64,000 nt of DNA, from the NCBI GenBank assembly GCA_013289175.1, contig JABDAN010000001.1, forward strand, positions 62,001 through 126,000, in the 5' to 3' direction. Position 1 is the first letter of the stretch. Each line of letters begins with the position of its first letter. The stretch is from Bacteroidota bacterium. GTDB taxonomy: Bacteria > Bacteroidota > Bacteroidia > Chitinophagales > Chitinophagaceae. The translations under genes were made by a program, and so were the position numbers. The notes below the pieces were generated by a model, which was not told the DNA's origin, did not search any database, and saw only the letters and a list, made by a program, of their open reading frames with translations. This document shows positions 1 to 8,295 of the stretch, one piece after another.

Positions 1-33
1 ATTCCCCATTTCACGGCCCGCACCTGCCCCATT

Positions 34-975
34 CTAACTCGGGCCTTTGGTCCTTAAATAATGCAAGAACATAAAGAACTTCGAAGAAAATCCATTTTTT
101 AACAGAATTTCCGGTATACGCGTTTGCGTCTTGATCATCGCCGCAACAAAGGGGGGAATATTGCCCGTATATCCCGATCCATTGATTTGAGCCAGGTCTT
201 TGATCGACAGATTGCGGATAAATCGCCACCAGGAATCAAAAATGGGCAGATACTTGGATGATTGCGGGTCCAACTTCTCATTTAGTAAAAACCGCTCCGG
301 AATTTCTATCGTTGGTTTACCGAAACTCCTTTGGGTTACCTGGCTTACACTGATACCGATCCGGACCAGGTTTGCCTCAATCCATTCAGCGGAGGGATTT
401 TTTTTGAGATAGCGGATATAAAAGTCGATATCTACCAGCCATTGGAGGCGCGGGTCGAATTGAACCGCTTCATCCCGCTTAAAAATTACCACACTGGGCG
501 GACCTATCCGGTTAGCGGCCAAAAGGATTTCCGGGTTCTTTTTAATCCGATCGAGCTGGAATCGATTGATCTTGATTTCCTGTTCTGCGCCGCTGGTAAA
601 AACATTCGTATATCCTGAAAAATAAAAGGAAGATCGGGCGGTTTGGGTGGCTTCTGCAAATATTTTGAGACTGTCGGACTCCCTAAACCAGTCGTCATCG
701 TGCATGATCTTAATCCAAGGCCCACGGGATTTTCTTATGGATTCATTCCAATTTTCAGGTGAACCCAGTGTTTGCAGATTTTTAAAATACCGGATACAGG
801 GATTGAGTACATGTTCTGCGGCCAGGGTTTGAACTTCCCTGCCCGGGCTGTCATCGGTAATGACGATTTCAAAATCACGAAAGGACTGTATTTCAATTGA
901 ATCCAGCAGTCTTTTGAGATAGGGTGTCCGCTCAAAGGCCGGGATGCAGATTGATATCAACGGGAGACCATCCAT
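34..975 (-). CDS. Glycosyltransferase family 2 protein
   Basis: A 313-residue GT-A fold glycosyltransferase, expected to move a sugar from a nucleotide donor to a surface glycan or lipid on the cytoplasmic face. The N-terminus (residues 6-26, LISICIPAFERTPYLKRLL) is the family 2 nucleotide-binding start. An acidic pair follows at 41-42 (ITDDSP), and the metal-binding DXD region is HDDDW at 92-96. No transmembrane segment is obvious, so it is likely soluble or peripheral. A TATTTTTG box ends 4 bases before the ATG, which suggests a nearly leaderless transcript. No polysaccharide genes lie next to it inside the window; its cluster, if any, lies to the left. Donor and acceptor cannot be told from sequence. 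Confidence 0.88.
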   Translation of the reverse strand: MDGLPLISICIPAFERTPYLKRLLDSIEIQSFRDFEIVITDDSPGREVQTLAAEHVLNPCIRYFKNLQTLGSPENWNESIRKSRGPWIKIMHDDDWFRESDSLKIFAEATQTARSSFYFSGYTNVFTSGAEQEIKINRFQLDRIKKNPEILLAANRIGPPSVVIFKRDEAVQFDPRLQWLVDIDFYIRYLKKNPSAEWIEANLVRIGISVSQVTQRSFGKPTIEIPERFLLNEKLDPQSSKYLPIFDSWWRFIRNLSIKDLAQINGSGYTGNIPPFVAAMIKTQTRIPEILLKNGFSSKFFMFLHYLRTKGPS

Positions 976-979
976 GGGA

Positions 980-987
980 CAAAAATA
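980..987 (-). promoter_or_regulatory. Putative -7 box (TATTTTTG) of the glycosyltransferase gene
   Basis: On the minus strand the sequence reads TATTTTTG and matches the Bacteroidota -7 consensus TAnnTTTG. It sits 4 bases from the start codon, so transcription would begin at or near the ATG. No clear -33 TTTG is seen at the usual spacing, so confidence is moderate. Confidence 0.4.
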
Positions 988-1074
988 GGTTTCTGGCTAA
1001 ATGACGAGTATATTAATATTCCATTATTAAAATATAGCACGAAAATTGTTCAAGTAAAACAGAACATTTCAAAC

Positions 1075-1350
1075 ATGATTATCCAATTTAACCGGAATAT
1101 TCAGTTCAGCAAACTGATCAAGGCCGACGGCAGATTGAGGGAGTTCAATTTCAGAAAAGTAAATGGTCTGGTGGAAGAGCTCTTTACCGTGGATGTTAGC
1201 GATGACCGCGGCAACCGGCTTATGTTTAAAATGCGCAAAGAAGGCAATGACTGGCTGATACTAGCCGACAAGCCCATGCCTGAATGGATATGGAATAACA
1301 GCTTGAGTTTTAACGAGGCCATTGAGGAAGAACTTAAAATATCAGGATAA
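1075..1350 (+). CDS. Small conserved protein, paralogue of the 43.5 kb small protein
   Basis: A 91-residue soluble-looking protein with no signal peptide, TM segment or cysteine. I do not recognise its family. It shares blocks with the 85-residue protein at 43506-43763: QFSKLIKA (residues 11-18), GRLREFNFRK (20-29), VDVSDDRGNR (39-48) and a later P-x-WI. The conserved, charged and aromatic pattern and the ATG start argue for a real gene. It lies 37 bp upstream of a DUF1905/YdeI gene on the same strand and may be co-transcribed. Function unknown. Confidence 0.8.
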   Translation: MIIQFNRNIQFSKLIKADGRLREFNFRKVNGLVEELFTVDVSDDRGNRLMFKMRKEGNDWLILADKPMPEWIWNNSLSFNEAIEEELKISG

Positions 1351-1387
1351 AGGATTTTATTATATTTATCCCGCGATTTAATGATGA

Positions 1388-1900
1388 ATGGTCCAATTTT
1401 CCGCAGTCATACAACAATTTGAACAACAGGGGGAAAAAACGGGCTGGTCCTATATTACCATTCCCAGCGATATTGCCAGTCAACTAAAACCTGGTTCGAA
1501 AAAATCATTTCGGGTAAAAGGAAAGCTGGATGCTCATCTGATCCAACAGCAGGCACTCCTTCCCATGGGCAACGGAGATTTTATTCTTCCCTTAAAAGCC
1601 AGTCTTCGCAAAGCCATTCACAAGCACAAAGGGGCGATGTTAAAATGCAGTCTGGCTGAAGACATCAAGCCATTGCAGGTTTCCAACGAGTTGGTCGCCT
1701 GTCTTCAGGATGCACCCAAAGCAGAAAAAAAATTTAAAGAGATGCCTCCATCCCATCAAATGTATTACAGCAATTGGATTGAATCGGCAAAGACCGTGCA
1801 TACCAAAGCAAAGAGAATCGGTCTGACGATATTGTCGATGGAAAAAAACCTGACCTTTGCAGAGATGTTAAAATTAAATGCACAATCTGTTAATAAGTAA
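1388..1900 (+). CDS. DUF1905 / YdeI-OmpD-associated family protein
   Basis: A 170-residue protein in two parts. Residues about 3-90 match the DUF1905 beta-barrel pattern (WSYITIPSDIA, RVKGKLD, LPMGNGDFILPLKASLRK). Residues about 118-165 match the YdeI/OmpD-associated C-terminal helix pair (PPSHQMYYSNWIESAKT, KRIGLTILSM). This domain pair is common in Bacteroidota and has no settled biochemical role; the name comes from a link to bacteriocin resistance in enterobacteria. No signal peptide is present, so it is cytoplasmic. It lies between a small orphan gene and phoH, all on the plus strand. Confidence 0.8.
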   Translation: MVQFSAVIQQFEQQGEKTGWSYITIPSDIASQLKPGSKKSFRVKGKLDAHLIQQQALLPMGNGDFILPLKASLRKAIHKHKGAMLKCSLAEDIKPLQVSNELVACLQDAPKAEKKFKEMPPSHQMYYSNWIESAKTVHTKAKRIGLTILSMEKNLTFAEMLKLNAQSVNK

Positions 1901-1945
1901 ATTGGCGTGCATATGCATGTAAACAATTAAATTTGGTCACATGCG

Positions 1946-2962
1946 TTGGATGATATAGCAGAAACCTCATTTGAAAACTTTAAACTATCGGAATTGACTG
2001 AAACGATTATCAACCTGGAAACGGTTAACCCAATTGAGTTTTTCGGAGTTAACAATGGCAAATTAGATATCCTCAAAAAAAAATTTCCTCTTCTCAAAAT
2101 TCTTTCCCGCGGTACTCAGATCAAATTGAGCGGTGCACCGGAACAGGTGGAAACAGCCAAAGAAAAAATAGACCTGCTCCTGCAGTACCTGGAGCGCAAT
2201 GGCAGCCTGACGGAAAATTATTTTAGTCAGATCCTGGGCGGCGACGATGCTGAAACCGTGGATCATTTTGTCGACAGAAACCCCAATGACATTCTGGTAT
2301 TCGGTCCCAACGGCAAAACAGTGCGGGCCAGGACCGTAAACCAGAAAAAACTGGTGACGGCTTCAGAGAAAAACGACATCGTTTTTGCCATCGGACCTGC
2401 CGGAACCGGTAAAACCTATACAGCGGTTGCCATGGCGGTTCGCGCGTTGAAAAATAAGATGGTCAAAAAGATCATCCTGACACGCCCGGCGGTGGAGGCC
2501 GGAGAAAACCTGGGTTTTCTGCCCGGTGATCTGAAAGAAAAAATTGATCCCTATCTGCGTCCCCTCTATGATGCCCTGGATGATATGATTCCCGCCGACA
2601 AACTGGGATATTATATGACCACCAGAACCATTGAAATCGCTCCACTGGCCTATATGCGGGGCAGAACCCTCGACAATGCTTTTATTATCCTGGATGAAGC
2701 CCAAAATGCTACGGAACTTCAGTTAAAGATGTTCCTGACACGCATCGGGCCCAGTGCCAAAGCGATCATCACCGGAGATCTGACGCAAATTGATCTTCCC
2801 AAAAATCAGAAGAGCGGACTGGCCAAAGCCTTATATATTCTGAAAGGCATCGATGGCATTGCCCATATTGAACTGGACGAAGAAGATGTGGTTCGTCACC
2901 GGCTGGTCAAGGCCATCATCAGGGCCTATGAAAAAGATAAAGTGATCGATCAGGGTTCGTAA
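1946..2962 (+). CDS. phoH: PhoH family ATPase
   Basis: A 338-residue cytoplasmic PhoH-like P-loop ATPase. The N-terminal part (about 1-90) has the KH-like RNA-binding layout of bacterial PhoH/YbeZ proteins. The ATPase has Walker A GPAGTGKT at 150-157, the family motif TRPAVEAGENLGFLPGD after it, and Walker B FIILDEAQ at 246-253. The family is tied to RNA metabolism and is often found with ybeY, which is not adjacent here. The start is TTG at 1946: the nearby ATG at 1941 is in another frame and hits TAG after five codons. Length is normal for the family. Confidence 0.92.
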   Translation: MDDIAETSFENFKLSELTETIINLETVNPIEFFGVNNGKLDILKKKFPLLKILSRGTQIKLSGAPEQVETAKEKIDLLLQYLERNGSLTENYFSQILGGDDAETVDHFVDRNPNDILVFGPNGKTVRARTVNQKKLVTASEKNDIVFAIGPAGTGKTYTAVAMAVRALKNKMVKKIILTRPAVEAGENLGFLPGDLKEKIDPYLRPLYDALDDMIPADKLGYYMTTRTIEIAPLAYMRGRTLDNAFIILDEAQNATELQLKMFLTRIGPSAKAIITGDLTQIDLPKNQKSGLAKALYILKGIDGIAHIELDEEDVVRHRLVKAIIRAYEKDKVIDQGS

Positions 2963-3041
2963 GGAAAAAATTATTGTTGGATTGCGGTTTGAGGATCATC
3001 TAACCGCTGAGGATTTATTGTTTAAGAAAAACAGGCCATCG

Positions 3042-3446
3042 TTGAAAACCATTTTGCTTGCCTTGCTGGTCGCACTGATTGGTTCCTGCAATGCGGGAAA
3101 AACTTTTAATAAAGCCGAGGATGCTCAGGATGCCGGACGGCAGTTTATCCGGGCTTCCCTGGACGGAGACTACGAAAAGGCCCGGTTTTATTTGTTGAGC
3201 GACTCAGTCAATTTATTGCTCATCACCAAATGGCAACAGGGATTTGATAAAATGGACCGGGATACCCGGCAACAATACCGGGATGCGAGTATTCTTCCGA
3301 TCAGCATCCGCACCGTCAATGATTCGGTGACAATCTATTCGTTTTCGAACAGTTTCCGTAAAGACACCACTACCGTGCGCATCGTACGGGTCCAGGGAGA
3401 ATGGCTGGTGGATTTAAAAGAGATCCTCAACGACAAACATCCCTGA
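3042..3446 (+). CDS. Putative lipoprotein with DUF4878/NTF2-like fold
   Basis: A small exported protein. The ORF track opens at a TTG at 2982, but the TTG at 3042 gives MKTILLALLVALIGSC, a textbook type II signal peptide with lipobox LIGSC and Cys16; I prefer that start (134 residues). The mature part (AGRQFIRASLDGDYEKARFYL, then a VRIVRVQGEWLVDL strand) resembles DUF4878-like or NTF2-like domains, but the match is by pattern only. It follows phoH by 79 bp and ends before the ppa promoter. Role unknown; expected to be anchored in the inner or outer membrane on the periplasmic side. Confidence 0.7.
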   Translation: MKTILLALLVALIGSCNAGKTFNKAEDAQDAGRQFIRASLDGDYEKARFYLLSDSVNLLLITKWQQGFDKMDRDTRQQYRDASILPISIRTVNDSVTIYSFSNSFRKDTTTVRIVRVQGEWLVDLKEILNDKHP

Positions 3447-3467
3447 TCGTCTGGCTATGCTGGTTGT

Positions 3468-3498
3468 TTTGCGCTATGGCATTGAATGAGTAGGTTTG
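3468..3498 (+). promoter_or_regulatory. ppa promoter, TTTG-N19-TAGGTTTG
   Basis: TTTG at 3468-3471, 19 bases of spacer, then TAGGTTTG at 3491-3498: an exact match to the Bacteroidota housekeeping promoter (TTTG, 19-21 bases, TAnnTTTG). Transcription should start near 3505, leaving a leader of about 12 bases before the ATG at 3517. The TTG start of the ORF track (3496) lies inside the -7 box, so it is unlikely to be used. Confidence 0.75.
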
Positions 3499-3516
3499 TG
3501 CCATCAACCCGAGCCA

Positions 3517-4074
3517 ATGAATAAAATGAATGTATCCCATCCATGGCATGGCGTTCCTTACGGAAGCCACGCACCGAGAATCGTAAACGCGATCATAGAA
3601 ATTCCCCAGGGAGCCAGGGCCAAATACGAAATTGACAAAGCCAGCGGTTTGTTGAAACTTGACCGGGTCATTTATTCTTCTTTTTATTATCCGGTGAACT
3701 ATGGTTTTATACCTCAGACATATGGAGACGATAAGGATCCCCTGGACATCCTGGTGATTACCTCCCTTCCAGTGGTTCCGCTTTGTCTGATGGAAGCCAA
3801 GGTTCTCGGGGTCATGCAGATGATCGACAACGGAGAAGGAGATGATAAAATAATTGCGGTTGCCGCCTCTGATCCGGGCGTAAACCACTACAACAACATC
3901 GAAGAACTTCCCAAACATTTTTTCGATGAACTACGACATTTTTTTGAAGAATATAAAAAGCTGGAAAACAAAGCGGTTAAAGTGGAAGAATTCGGGGATA
4001 AAACCATGGCACTAAAAGTTATTGAGAATGCCATTGAATTCTATAAAAAGGAATTTGGCAGCCAGACAGCCTGA
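3517..4074 (+). CDS. ppa: Inorganic pyrophosphatase (family I)
   Basis: Cytoplasmic enzyme that splits pyrophosphate to two phosphates and pulls biosynthetic reactions forward. With the ATG at 3517 it has 185 residues, normal for family I. Visible active-site features: YEIDKASG (37-44), [24 protein letters not shown] (47-70) and the metal-binding [10 protein letters not shown] (71-80). A Lys sits at the second place of the D-x-D-P signature, where bacterial enzymes often have Gly. The start was chosen because the longer TTG start overlaps the promoter. Monocistronic by context. Confidence 0.95.
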   Translation: MNKMNVSHPWHGVPYGSHAPRIVNAIIEIPQGARAKYEIDKASGLLKLDRVIYSSFYYPVNYGFIPQTYGDDKDPLDILVITSLPVVPLCLMEAKVLGVMQMIDNGEGDDKIIAVAASDPGVNHYNNIEELPKHFFDELRHFFEEYKKLENKAVKVEEFGDKTMALKVIENAIEFYKKEFGSQTA

Positions 4075-4192
4075 ATGCCCGCTGACCTTTCCTGAAAGCC
4101 TTGTTAAGGTCTGCCCAACTACCGGGCTTGTATCCGTTCTCCTTATGCAATCGACGAGATTCTGTATCTTAATGAAAAGCTGATTTTTCACC

Positions 4193-4759
4193 TTGAAGTC
4201 CTCCTCACATACCCATTTAACCGATCAGGAAATTCTAAAGCATTTTTATGCAGATCGCAGCAATGAATGGCTGGGATCTCTGCTGGAACGATATACGTTG
4301 CTACTTTATGGGGTTTCCATGAAATACCTCAAAAATCCGGAAGAAGCCAGGGATGCCGTCCAGCAGATTTTTCTAAAAGTTATCACCGAACTGCACAAAT
4401 ATGAAGTCAGTTATTTCAGTTCCTGGATCTATATGATTACCAAGAACCATTGTCTGATGTTGATTCGCAACCGCAAACATGGAATCTCGGTCGATGAGAT
4501 GAAGGACCCTGTTTCAGAAACGGAAGATCCCGATCCGCTCAAAGAAGAGGGAATGGTTAGGGAATTGAACGAAGCGTTGAGTCACTTGAATTCCGAACAA
4601 AGAACCTGCATCCGCAAGTTTTATTTAGAGAAAAAATCCTATCAGTTGATCGCATCTGAGACAGGGTTTACGCTGGAAAAAGTGAAAAGCCATATTCAAA
4701 ATGGCAAAAGGAACCTTCGTTTATTGCTGGAAAAAAAATTAGACCAATTTGAAAAATGA
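4193..4759 (+). CDS. RNA polymerase sigma factor, ECF/sigma-70 family
   Basis: A 188-residue sigma factor with only regions 2 and 4. Region 2 spans about 30-95 (MKYLKNPEEARDAVQQIFLKV, then FSSWIYMITKNHCL) and region 4 about 125-180 (LNSEQRTCIRKFYLEKKSYQLIA, then a helix-turn-helix ending EKVKSHIQNGKRNLR). It should direct RNA polymerase to a small regulon. The start is TTG at 4193. The stop overlaps the start of the next gene (ATGA), a one-TM protein that may restrain it. No target promoter could be assigned. Confidence 0.9.
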   Translation: MKSSSHTHLTDQEILKHFYADRSNEWLGSLLERYTLLLYGVSMKYLKNPEEARDAVQQIFLKVITELHKYEVSYFSSWIYMITKNHCLMLIRNRKHGISVDEMKDPVSETEDPDPLKEEGMVRELNEALSHLNSEQRTCIRKFYLEKKSYQLIASETGFTLEKVKSHIQNGKRNLRLLLEKKLDQFEK

Positions 4760-5121
4760 TCATGCAGGATGAATCAAACGATATGACTCCCGATGAGTTC
4801 CGGAAAAATATTCCGGCTTCTTTGGACCAGCGTCTTCGAGCTCTGATGGGAGAAGGTGATTCCAATCCATTTAAGGAGGAATTGCCCGCAGCCTTTTTGA
4901 AAGACGCCCGGGAAGGTCTTGAGCAAGTAGAAGACGAAAAACAACTGGAAGACGTGCTAAAGCAACTGAACCTGCAAATGCACCGGCAACTCACCCATCA
5001 TAAAAAGAAAAGGAAGAGAAAAAATCTGGGCAATATGACCTGGACCTATTGGGCCATCCTCCTCATTTTGCTTCTGGTGATCGTGGGGTTTATCCTGGTA
5101 AGAATGACGTTAAAACACTAA
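4756..5121 (+). CDS. Single-pass membrane protein coupled to the sigma factor
   Basis: A 121-residue protein with a soluble N-terminal part (1-80, charged and helical: AFLKDAREGLEQVEDEKQLEDVLKQLN), a basic stretch HHKKKRKRK at 81-89, and one TM helix at about 96-115. The positive-inside rule puts the N-terminal part in the cytoplasm. The 4-bp ATGA overlap with the sigma factor means translational coupling, and a cytoplasmic domain on one TM helix is how many anti-sigma factors are built. It lacks an obvious zinc HxxxCxxC motif, so an anti-sigma role is inference from context. Confidence 0.75.
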   Translation: MIMQDESNDMTPDEFRKNIPASLDQRLRALMGEGDSNPFKEELPAAFLKDAREGLEQVEDEKQLEDVLKQLNLQMHRQLTHHKKKRKRKNLGNMTWTYWAILLILLLVIVGFILVRMTLKH

Positions 5122-5153
5122 CTCCCCTCCTGCCCTTCAGTGCAGAATAAGGG

Positions 5154-6293
5154 TTATTGATATTGTATATAAACCGGTTTGGGTTTGAGCTTTAATACTT
5201 CAGCAGGCGTCATCATGGAGCTGTTCGGCTCTCGGAAATCGTTTTTATAAAACAATTTAAATCCCGTGAATTGTACCGGCTCCCGGGAAACATATTCCAG
5301 ATAGGTCGTCAACTTTCTGGATTTTGCACCCCATCCATCCATATCGATTACAACCTGCACGTTCGGGTTAGGCCGGATATTCTTGTAGTTACGGATCATG
5401 GCCTGTGTAAACCGGTGAACCACCAGGATTTTTGGAGGAAGCTGATTGTCCTTGGCCAGCTTGGTGAGGTAATGAATAGCAAAATTGATGTCTGAATCGT
5501 TCATGGTGCCGATCACCGTTCCAGGTTTTTTACCGGTTTTCATGGAAAATTCCGGATCTATGCCCAGATGGACCTGCGGCATTTTAAGGTATGTTTCCAG
5601 CAAAGGAATTTCTTCCTGCACCGTACTTTGACCGGTTTGAATATCCAAAAAAACCAAGGCATTGATTCTGGCAGCCATACGGATGACGGAATCGATTTGT
5701 TTAAATGGCATCCGGAGCCGGTATTTATTGCCTTTCCCGGGATAACCCTGTGCCGTCACGGCGATATAGTGTAAAGCAGGTCTTACCGTAACGGTCGAAT
5801 CGGCTGCTTGCCATTTTTTAACCTCAGCCAGGAGCCTGGAAAACATTTCGTCGGTAGGATATTCTCCCAGCACGCCCATTTTTTTAGAATACAGATTGCC
5901 ATAGTATGCCACGACCCGGTTAAAGGGGAAAATGGCCCCGGGTAAGGGATAGTCCAGCTTTACCGGCCAGCGGCCTGAACTGTCCCCATTGCTCAGGGAC
6001 TTGAGTAAGAAATCGTATTTGGCCGTATCCAGGGTTGCCGTTTTCAAACTGGTGGCACTGGAATCTTTGTTTACGGTATCCTTTGCGATGGTCGTTTTTA
6101 GTTGTGAGCTCCTCCCCAAATAATTGCCGGAACCAGAGGCCCGGAAATAAAAAAAGCCCGCTATCAGCAGGAGGCTGGAGAAAATAAGGATCAAGTGCCC
6201 TTTGCTGGGCATGCCAGTTCCGCTGGCGGATTTAGGAGAAAATTGCATAGGGTGGCTGATTGTCGAAAAGGTGATGATCATTCGCTTAAACAA
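5154..6293 (-). CDS. Membrane-anchored extracytoplasmic protein, family not recognised
   Basis: A 379-residue protein with a short cytoplasmic tail, one TM helix at about 33-50 (HLILIFSSLLLIAGFFYF), a Ser/Thr/Lys-rich linker to about 95, and a globular domain from about 100 to the end. The domain alternates strands and helices (ALHYIAVTAQGYPG, INALVFLDIQTGQ, VHLGIDPEFSM, ILVVHRFTQAMIRNY, VQVVIDMDGWG), which looks like a TIM-barrel glycosidase-type fold, though I cannot name a family. Met16 or Met28 could be the true start. It is convergent with the sigma/membrane pair and follows pgi on the minus strand, 37 bp after its end. Confidence 0.7.
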   Translation of the reverse strand: MFKRMIITFSTISHPMQFSPKSASGTGMPSKGHLILIFSSLLLIAGFFYFRASGSGNYLGRSSQLKTTIAKDTVNKDSSATSLKTATLDTAKYDFLLKSLSNGDSSGRWPVKLDYPLPGAIFPFNRVVAYYGNLYSKKMGVLGEYPTDEMFSRLLAEVKKWQAADSTVTVRPALHYIAVTAQGYPGKGNKYRLRMPFKQIDSVIRMAARINALVFLDIQTGQSTVQEEIPLLETYLKMPQVHLGIDPEFSMKTGKKPGTVIGTMNDSDINFAIHYLTKLAKDNQLPPKILVVHRFTQAMIRNYKNIRPNPNVQVVIDMDGWGAKSRKLTTYLEYVSREPVQFTGFKLFYKNDFREPNSSMMTPAEVLKLKPKPVYIQYQ

Positions 6294-6330
6294 AAACGTG
6301 ATATAGGAGGCTTTATTTTAAGCAATTCTG

Positions 6331-7959
6331 TTAAAAACATATTTTTTTGTACCAGTTGATCAATCCATTGGTAGATCCATCGTGGCCGGTCGTTTCATCG
6401 CCATTTTTTAGTTCCGGGAGAATATTCCCAGCCAGGGCTTTTCCCAGTTCAACCCCCCACTGATCAAAAGAAAAAATGTTCCAAATGACTCCCTGAACAA
6501 AGATTTTGTGTTCGTACAGCGCGATCAACTGTCCAAGCGTATAAGGCGTTATCATCTTGATCAGGAATGAGTTGGTGGGTCTGTTTCCACTAAAGAATTT
6601 AAAAGGTATCAGTTCGGGTTTCACCTGGGCTTCCAGGAGTTCTTCCGGACTGCGTCCATTCATCAGGGCTTCTGTCTGGGCAAAAAAATTGGACAATAAC
6701 TTTGCATGGTGGTCGCCCAGTGGATTCTGAGAGATGGCCGGTGCTATGAAATCACAAGGGATGAGCACCGTTCCCTGGTGAATGAGCTGATAAAAAGCGT
6801 GCTGACCATTGGTTCCGGGTTCACCCCAGACCACCGGACCCGTGGAATAGGTAACGGGAACCCCGTTTCGGTCCACCGATTTTCCGTTGCTTTCCATGTT
6901 TCCCTGTTGGAAATATGCAGCAAAGCGGTGCATATATTGATCGTAGGCCAAAATCGCTTCTGTCTGAGATCCAAAGAAATTCCTGTACCAGATGCCAATC
7001 AGGGCCATGATCACCGGGATATTTTTTTCGAAAGCCGTGTTCTTAAAGTGTTTGTCGGATCCATGTGCTCCCTGCAACAACTCTTCAAAACGCGGGTAGC
7101 CGATCATCAGCACAATGGAAAGACCAATGGTGCTCCAAAGAGAATAGCGACCTCCTACCCAATCCCAAAAAACAAACATGTTCGACCGGTCAATGCCAAA
7201 TTTTACTACTTCGCTTTCATTGGTTGACAGGGCAACAAAATGCTTGGCGATATGGGATTCCTCTCCGGCTGATTTCAGAAACCATTCCCGGGCACTGTAT
7301 GCATTGGTCATGGTTTCCTGGGTAGTAAAAGTTTTGGAAGCGATGAGGAATAGCGTTTCCTCAGGATTTATTTTTTTAAGGGTTTCGACAATCTGGGTTC
7401 CATCCACGTTGGAAATAAAAAATGCCTGCATGCCATCGATCCAATAGTGTTTCAGCGCTTCACTGACCATAACCGGTCCCAGGTCACTTCCTCCAATACC
7501 GATGTTAACTATATTGCGGATGGGTTTGCCGCTGTATCCCCTCCATTCACCGGAATGAATTTTCTGGCTGAAAAATTTCATGTGTTCCAGCTCTTGCATC
7601 ACTTCAGGCATCACGTCTTTGCCGTCAGAATAAACGGGTTCCCCGGAGAAATTCCGCAAGGCTGTGTGTAACACGGAACGATCTTCTGTCCGGTTGATTT
7701 TTTCACCGGAAAACATGGCCGCAATGGCTTCCGATACCCGACACTCTGCCGCCAATTCAAATAAATGGGAAAGGGTTTCCGCATTTATCAAGTTTTTGGA
7801 GAAATCAAAGAGTATGTCACCGAATATGATGGAATAACGATTAAACCTTTCCCGGTCATCATGAAACAGGCTTTTCATTTGGATTGTTTTCAGGAACTGC
7901 TGATCGGTTTGTAATTTTTTCCAGGCCGCGGTTTCAACTGGGGAAATATTGGGGAACAT
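6331..7959 (-). CDS. pgi: Glucose-6-phosphate isomerase
   Basis: Converts glucose-6-phosphate to fructose-6-phosphate in glycolysis and gluconeogenesis, in the cytoplasm. It has 542 residues, typical of the long bacterial type. Visible motifs: [14 protein letters not shown] (151-164), [13 protein letters not shown] (208-220), PGI signature 1 [16 protein letters not shown] (266-281), and signature 2 [16 protein letters not shown] (498-513). It has its own promoter box (TAATTTTG, 7986-7993) and is divergent from the small gene at 8049. With pfkA and pyk at 28-31 kb it gives three glycolytic genes in one window, though not in an operon. Confidence 0.97.
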   Translation of the reverse strand: MFPNISPVETAAWKKLQTDQQFLKTIQMKSLFHDDRERFNRYSIIFGDILFDFSKNLINAETLSHLFELAAECRVSEAIAAMFSGEKINRTEDRSVLHTALRNFSGEPVYSDGKDVMPEVMQELEHMKFFSQKIHSGEWRGYSGKPIRNIVNIGIGGSDLGPVMVSEALKHYWIDGMQAFFISNVDGTQIVETLKKINPEETLFLIASKTFTTQETMTNAYSAREWFLKSAGEESHIAKHFVALSTNESEVVKFGIDRSNMFVFWDWVGGRYSLWSTIGLSIVLMIGYPRFEELLQGAHGSDKHFKNTAFEKNIPVIMALIGIWYRNFFGSQTEAILAYDQYMHRFAAYFQQGNMESNGKSVDRNGVPVTYSTGPVVWGEPGTNGQHAFYQLIHQGTVLIPCDFIAPAISQNPLGDHHAKLLSNFFAQTEALMNGRSPEELLEAQVKPELIPFKFFSGNRPTNSFLIKMITPYTLGQLIALYEHKIFVQGVIWNIFSFDQWGVELGKALAGNILPELKNGDETTGHDGSTNGLINWYKKICF

Positions 7960-7985
7960 TTTCGGGTTGGCTTTTGTTTTGCTGA

Positions 7986-7993
7986 CAAAATTA
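7986..7993 (-). promoter_or_regulatory. Putative -7 box (TAATTTTG) of pgi
   Basis: The minus strand reads TAATTTTG, an exact TAnnTTTG match, 26 bases upstream of the pgi start, giving a short leader. An ATTG lies about 22 bases further upstream, a weak -33 candidate. Confidence 0.45.
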
Positions 7994-8048
7994 CGATATG
8001 AATGTTGTTATTGGTCAATGATTGAATTCACATTTTTAAAACATATTT

Positions 8049-8270
8049 ATGAGCCAGGCTTTTATCAGGGAAAATGATGAAATGCAATTACAGGATGTTG
8101 CTCCTTCGGTTACCGCGCTTATGATTTTTCTGACTCGCGAAAACAATGGGGTTAGGGTTTACGAAAAACATTCCGTTAAACACCCGCAAGTCAAAGGGGA
8201 AGTACATGTGATGAGTAACGGCTTGTCCTATGCGAAGGATGATGACTCGAAGTGGTACCTGATCGACTGA
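8049..8270 (+). CDS. Small hypothetical protein
   Basis: A 73-residue protein with an ATG start, no signal peptide and no TM helix. Hydrophobic and charged segments alternate (VTALMIFLTRENNGVRVYEK, VHVMSNGLSYAKDDDSKWYLID), suggesting a small beta-rich domain. I do not recognise the family. It stands alone between the divergent pgi and the convergent threonine aldolase gene. The reverse frames give only shadows here, and the protein-like composition supports a real gene. Confidence 0.65.
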   Translation: MSQAFIRENDEMQLQDVAPSVTALMIFLTRENNGVRVYEKHSVKHPQVKGEVHVMSNGLSYAKDDDSKWYLID

Positions 8271-8295
8271 GCATTCGCCCGAATGGCTCCAGGGT

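Noticed and set aside
2982-3041. Upstream TTG start for the lipoprotein after phoH
   Set aside because: It places 20 hydrophilic residues before the signal peptide; the TTG at 3042 gives a normal lipoprotein signal.
6706-7671. Several plus-strand ORFs inside pgi
   Set aside because: They are antisense shadows of a clear glucose-6-phosphate isomerase.
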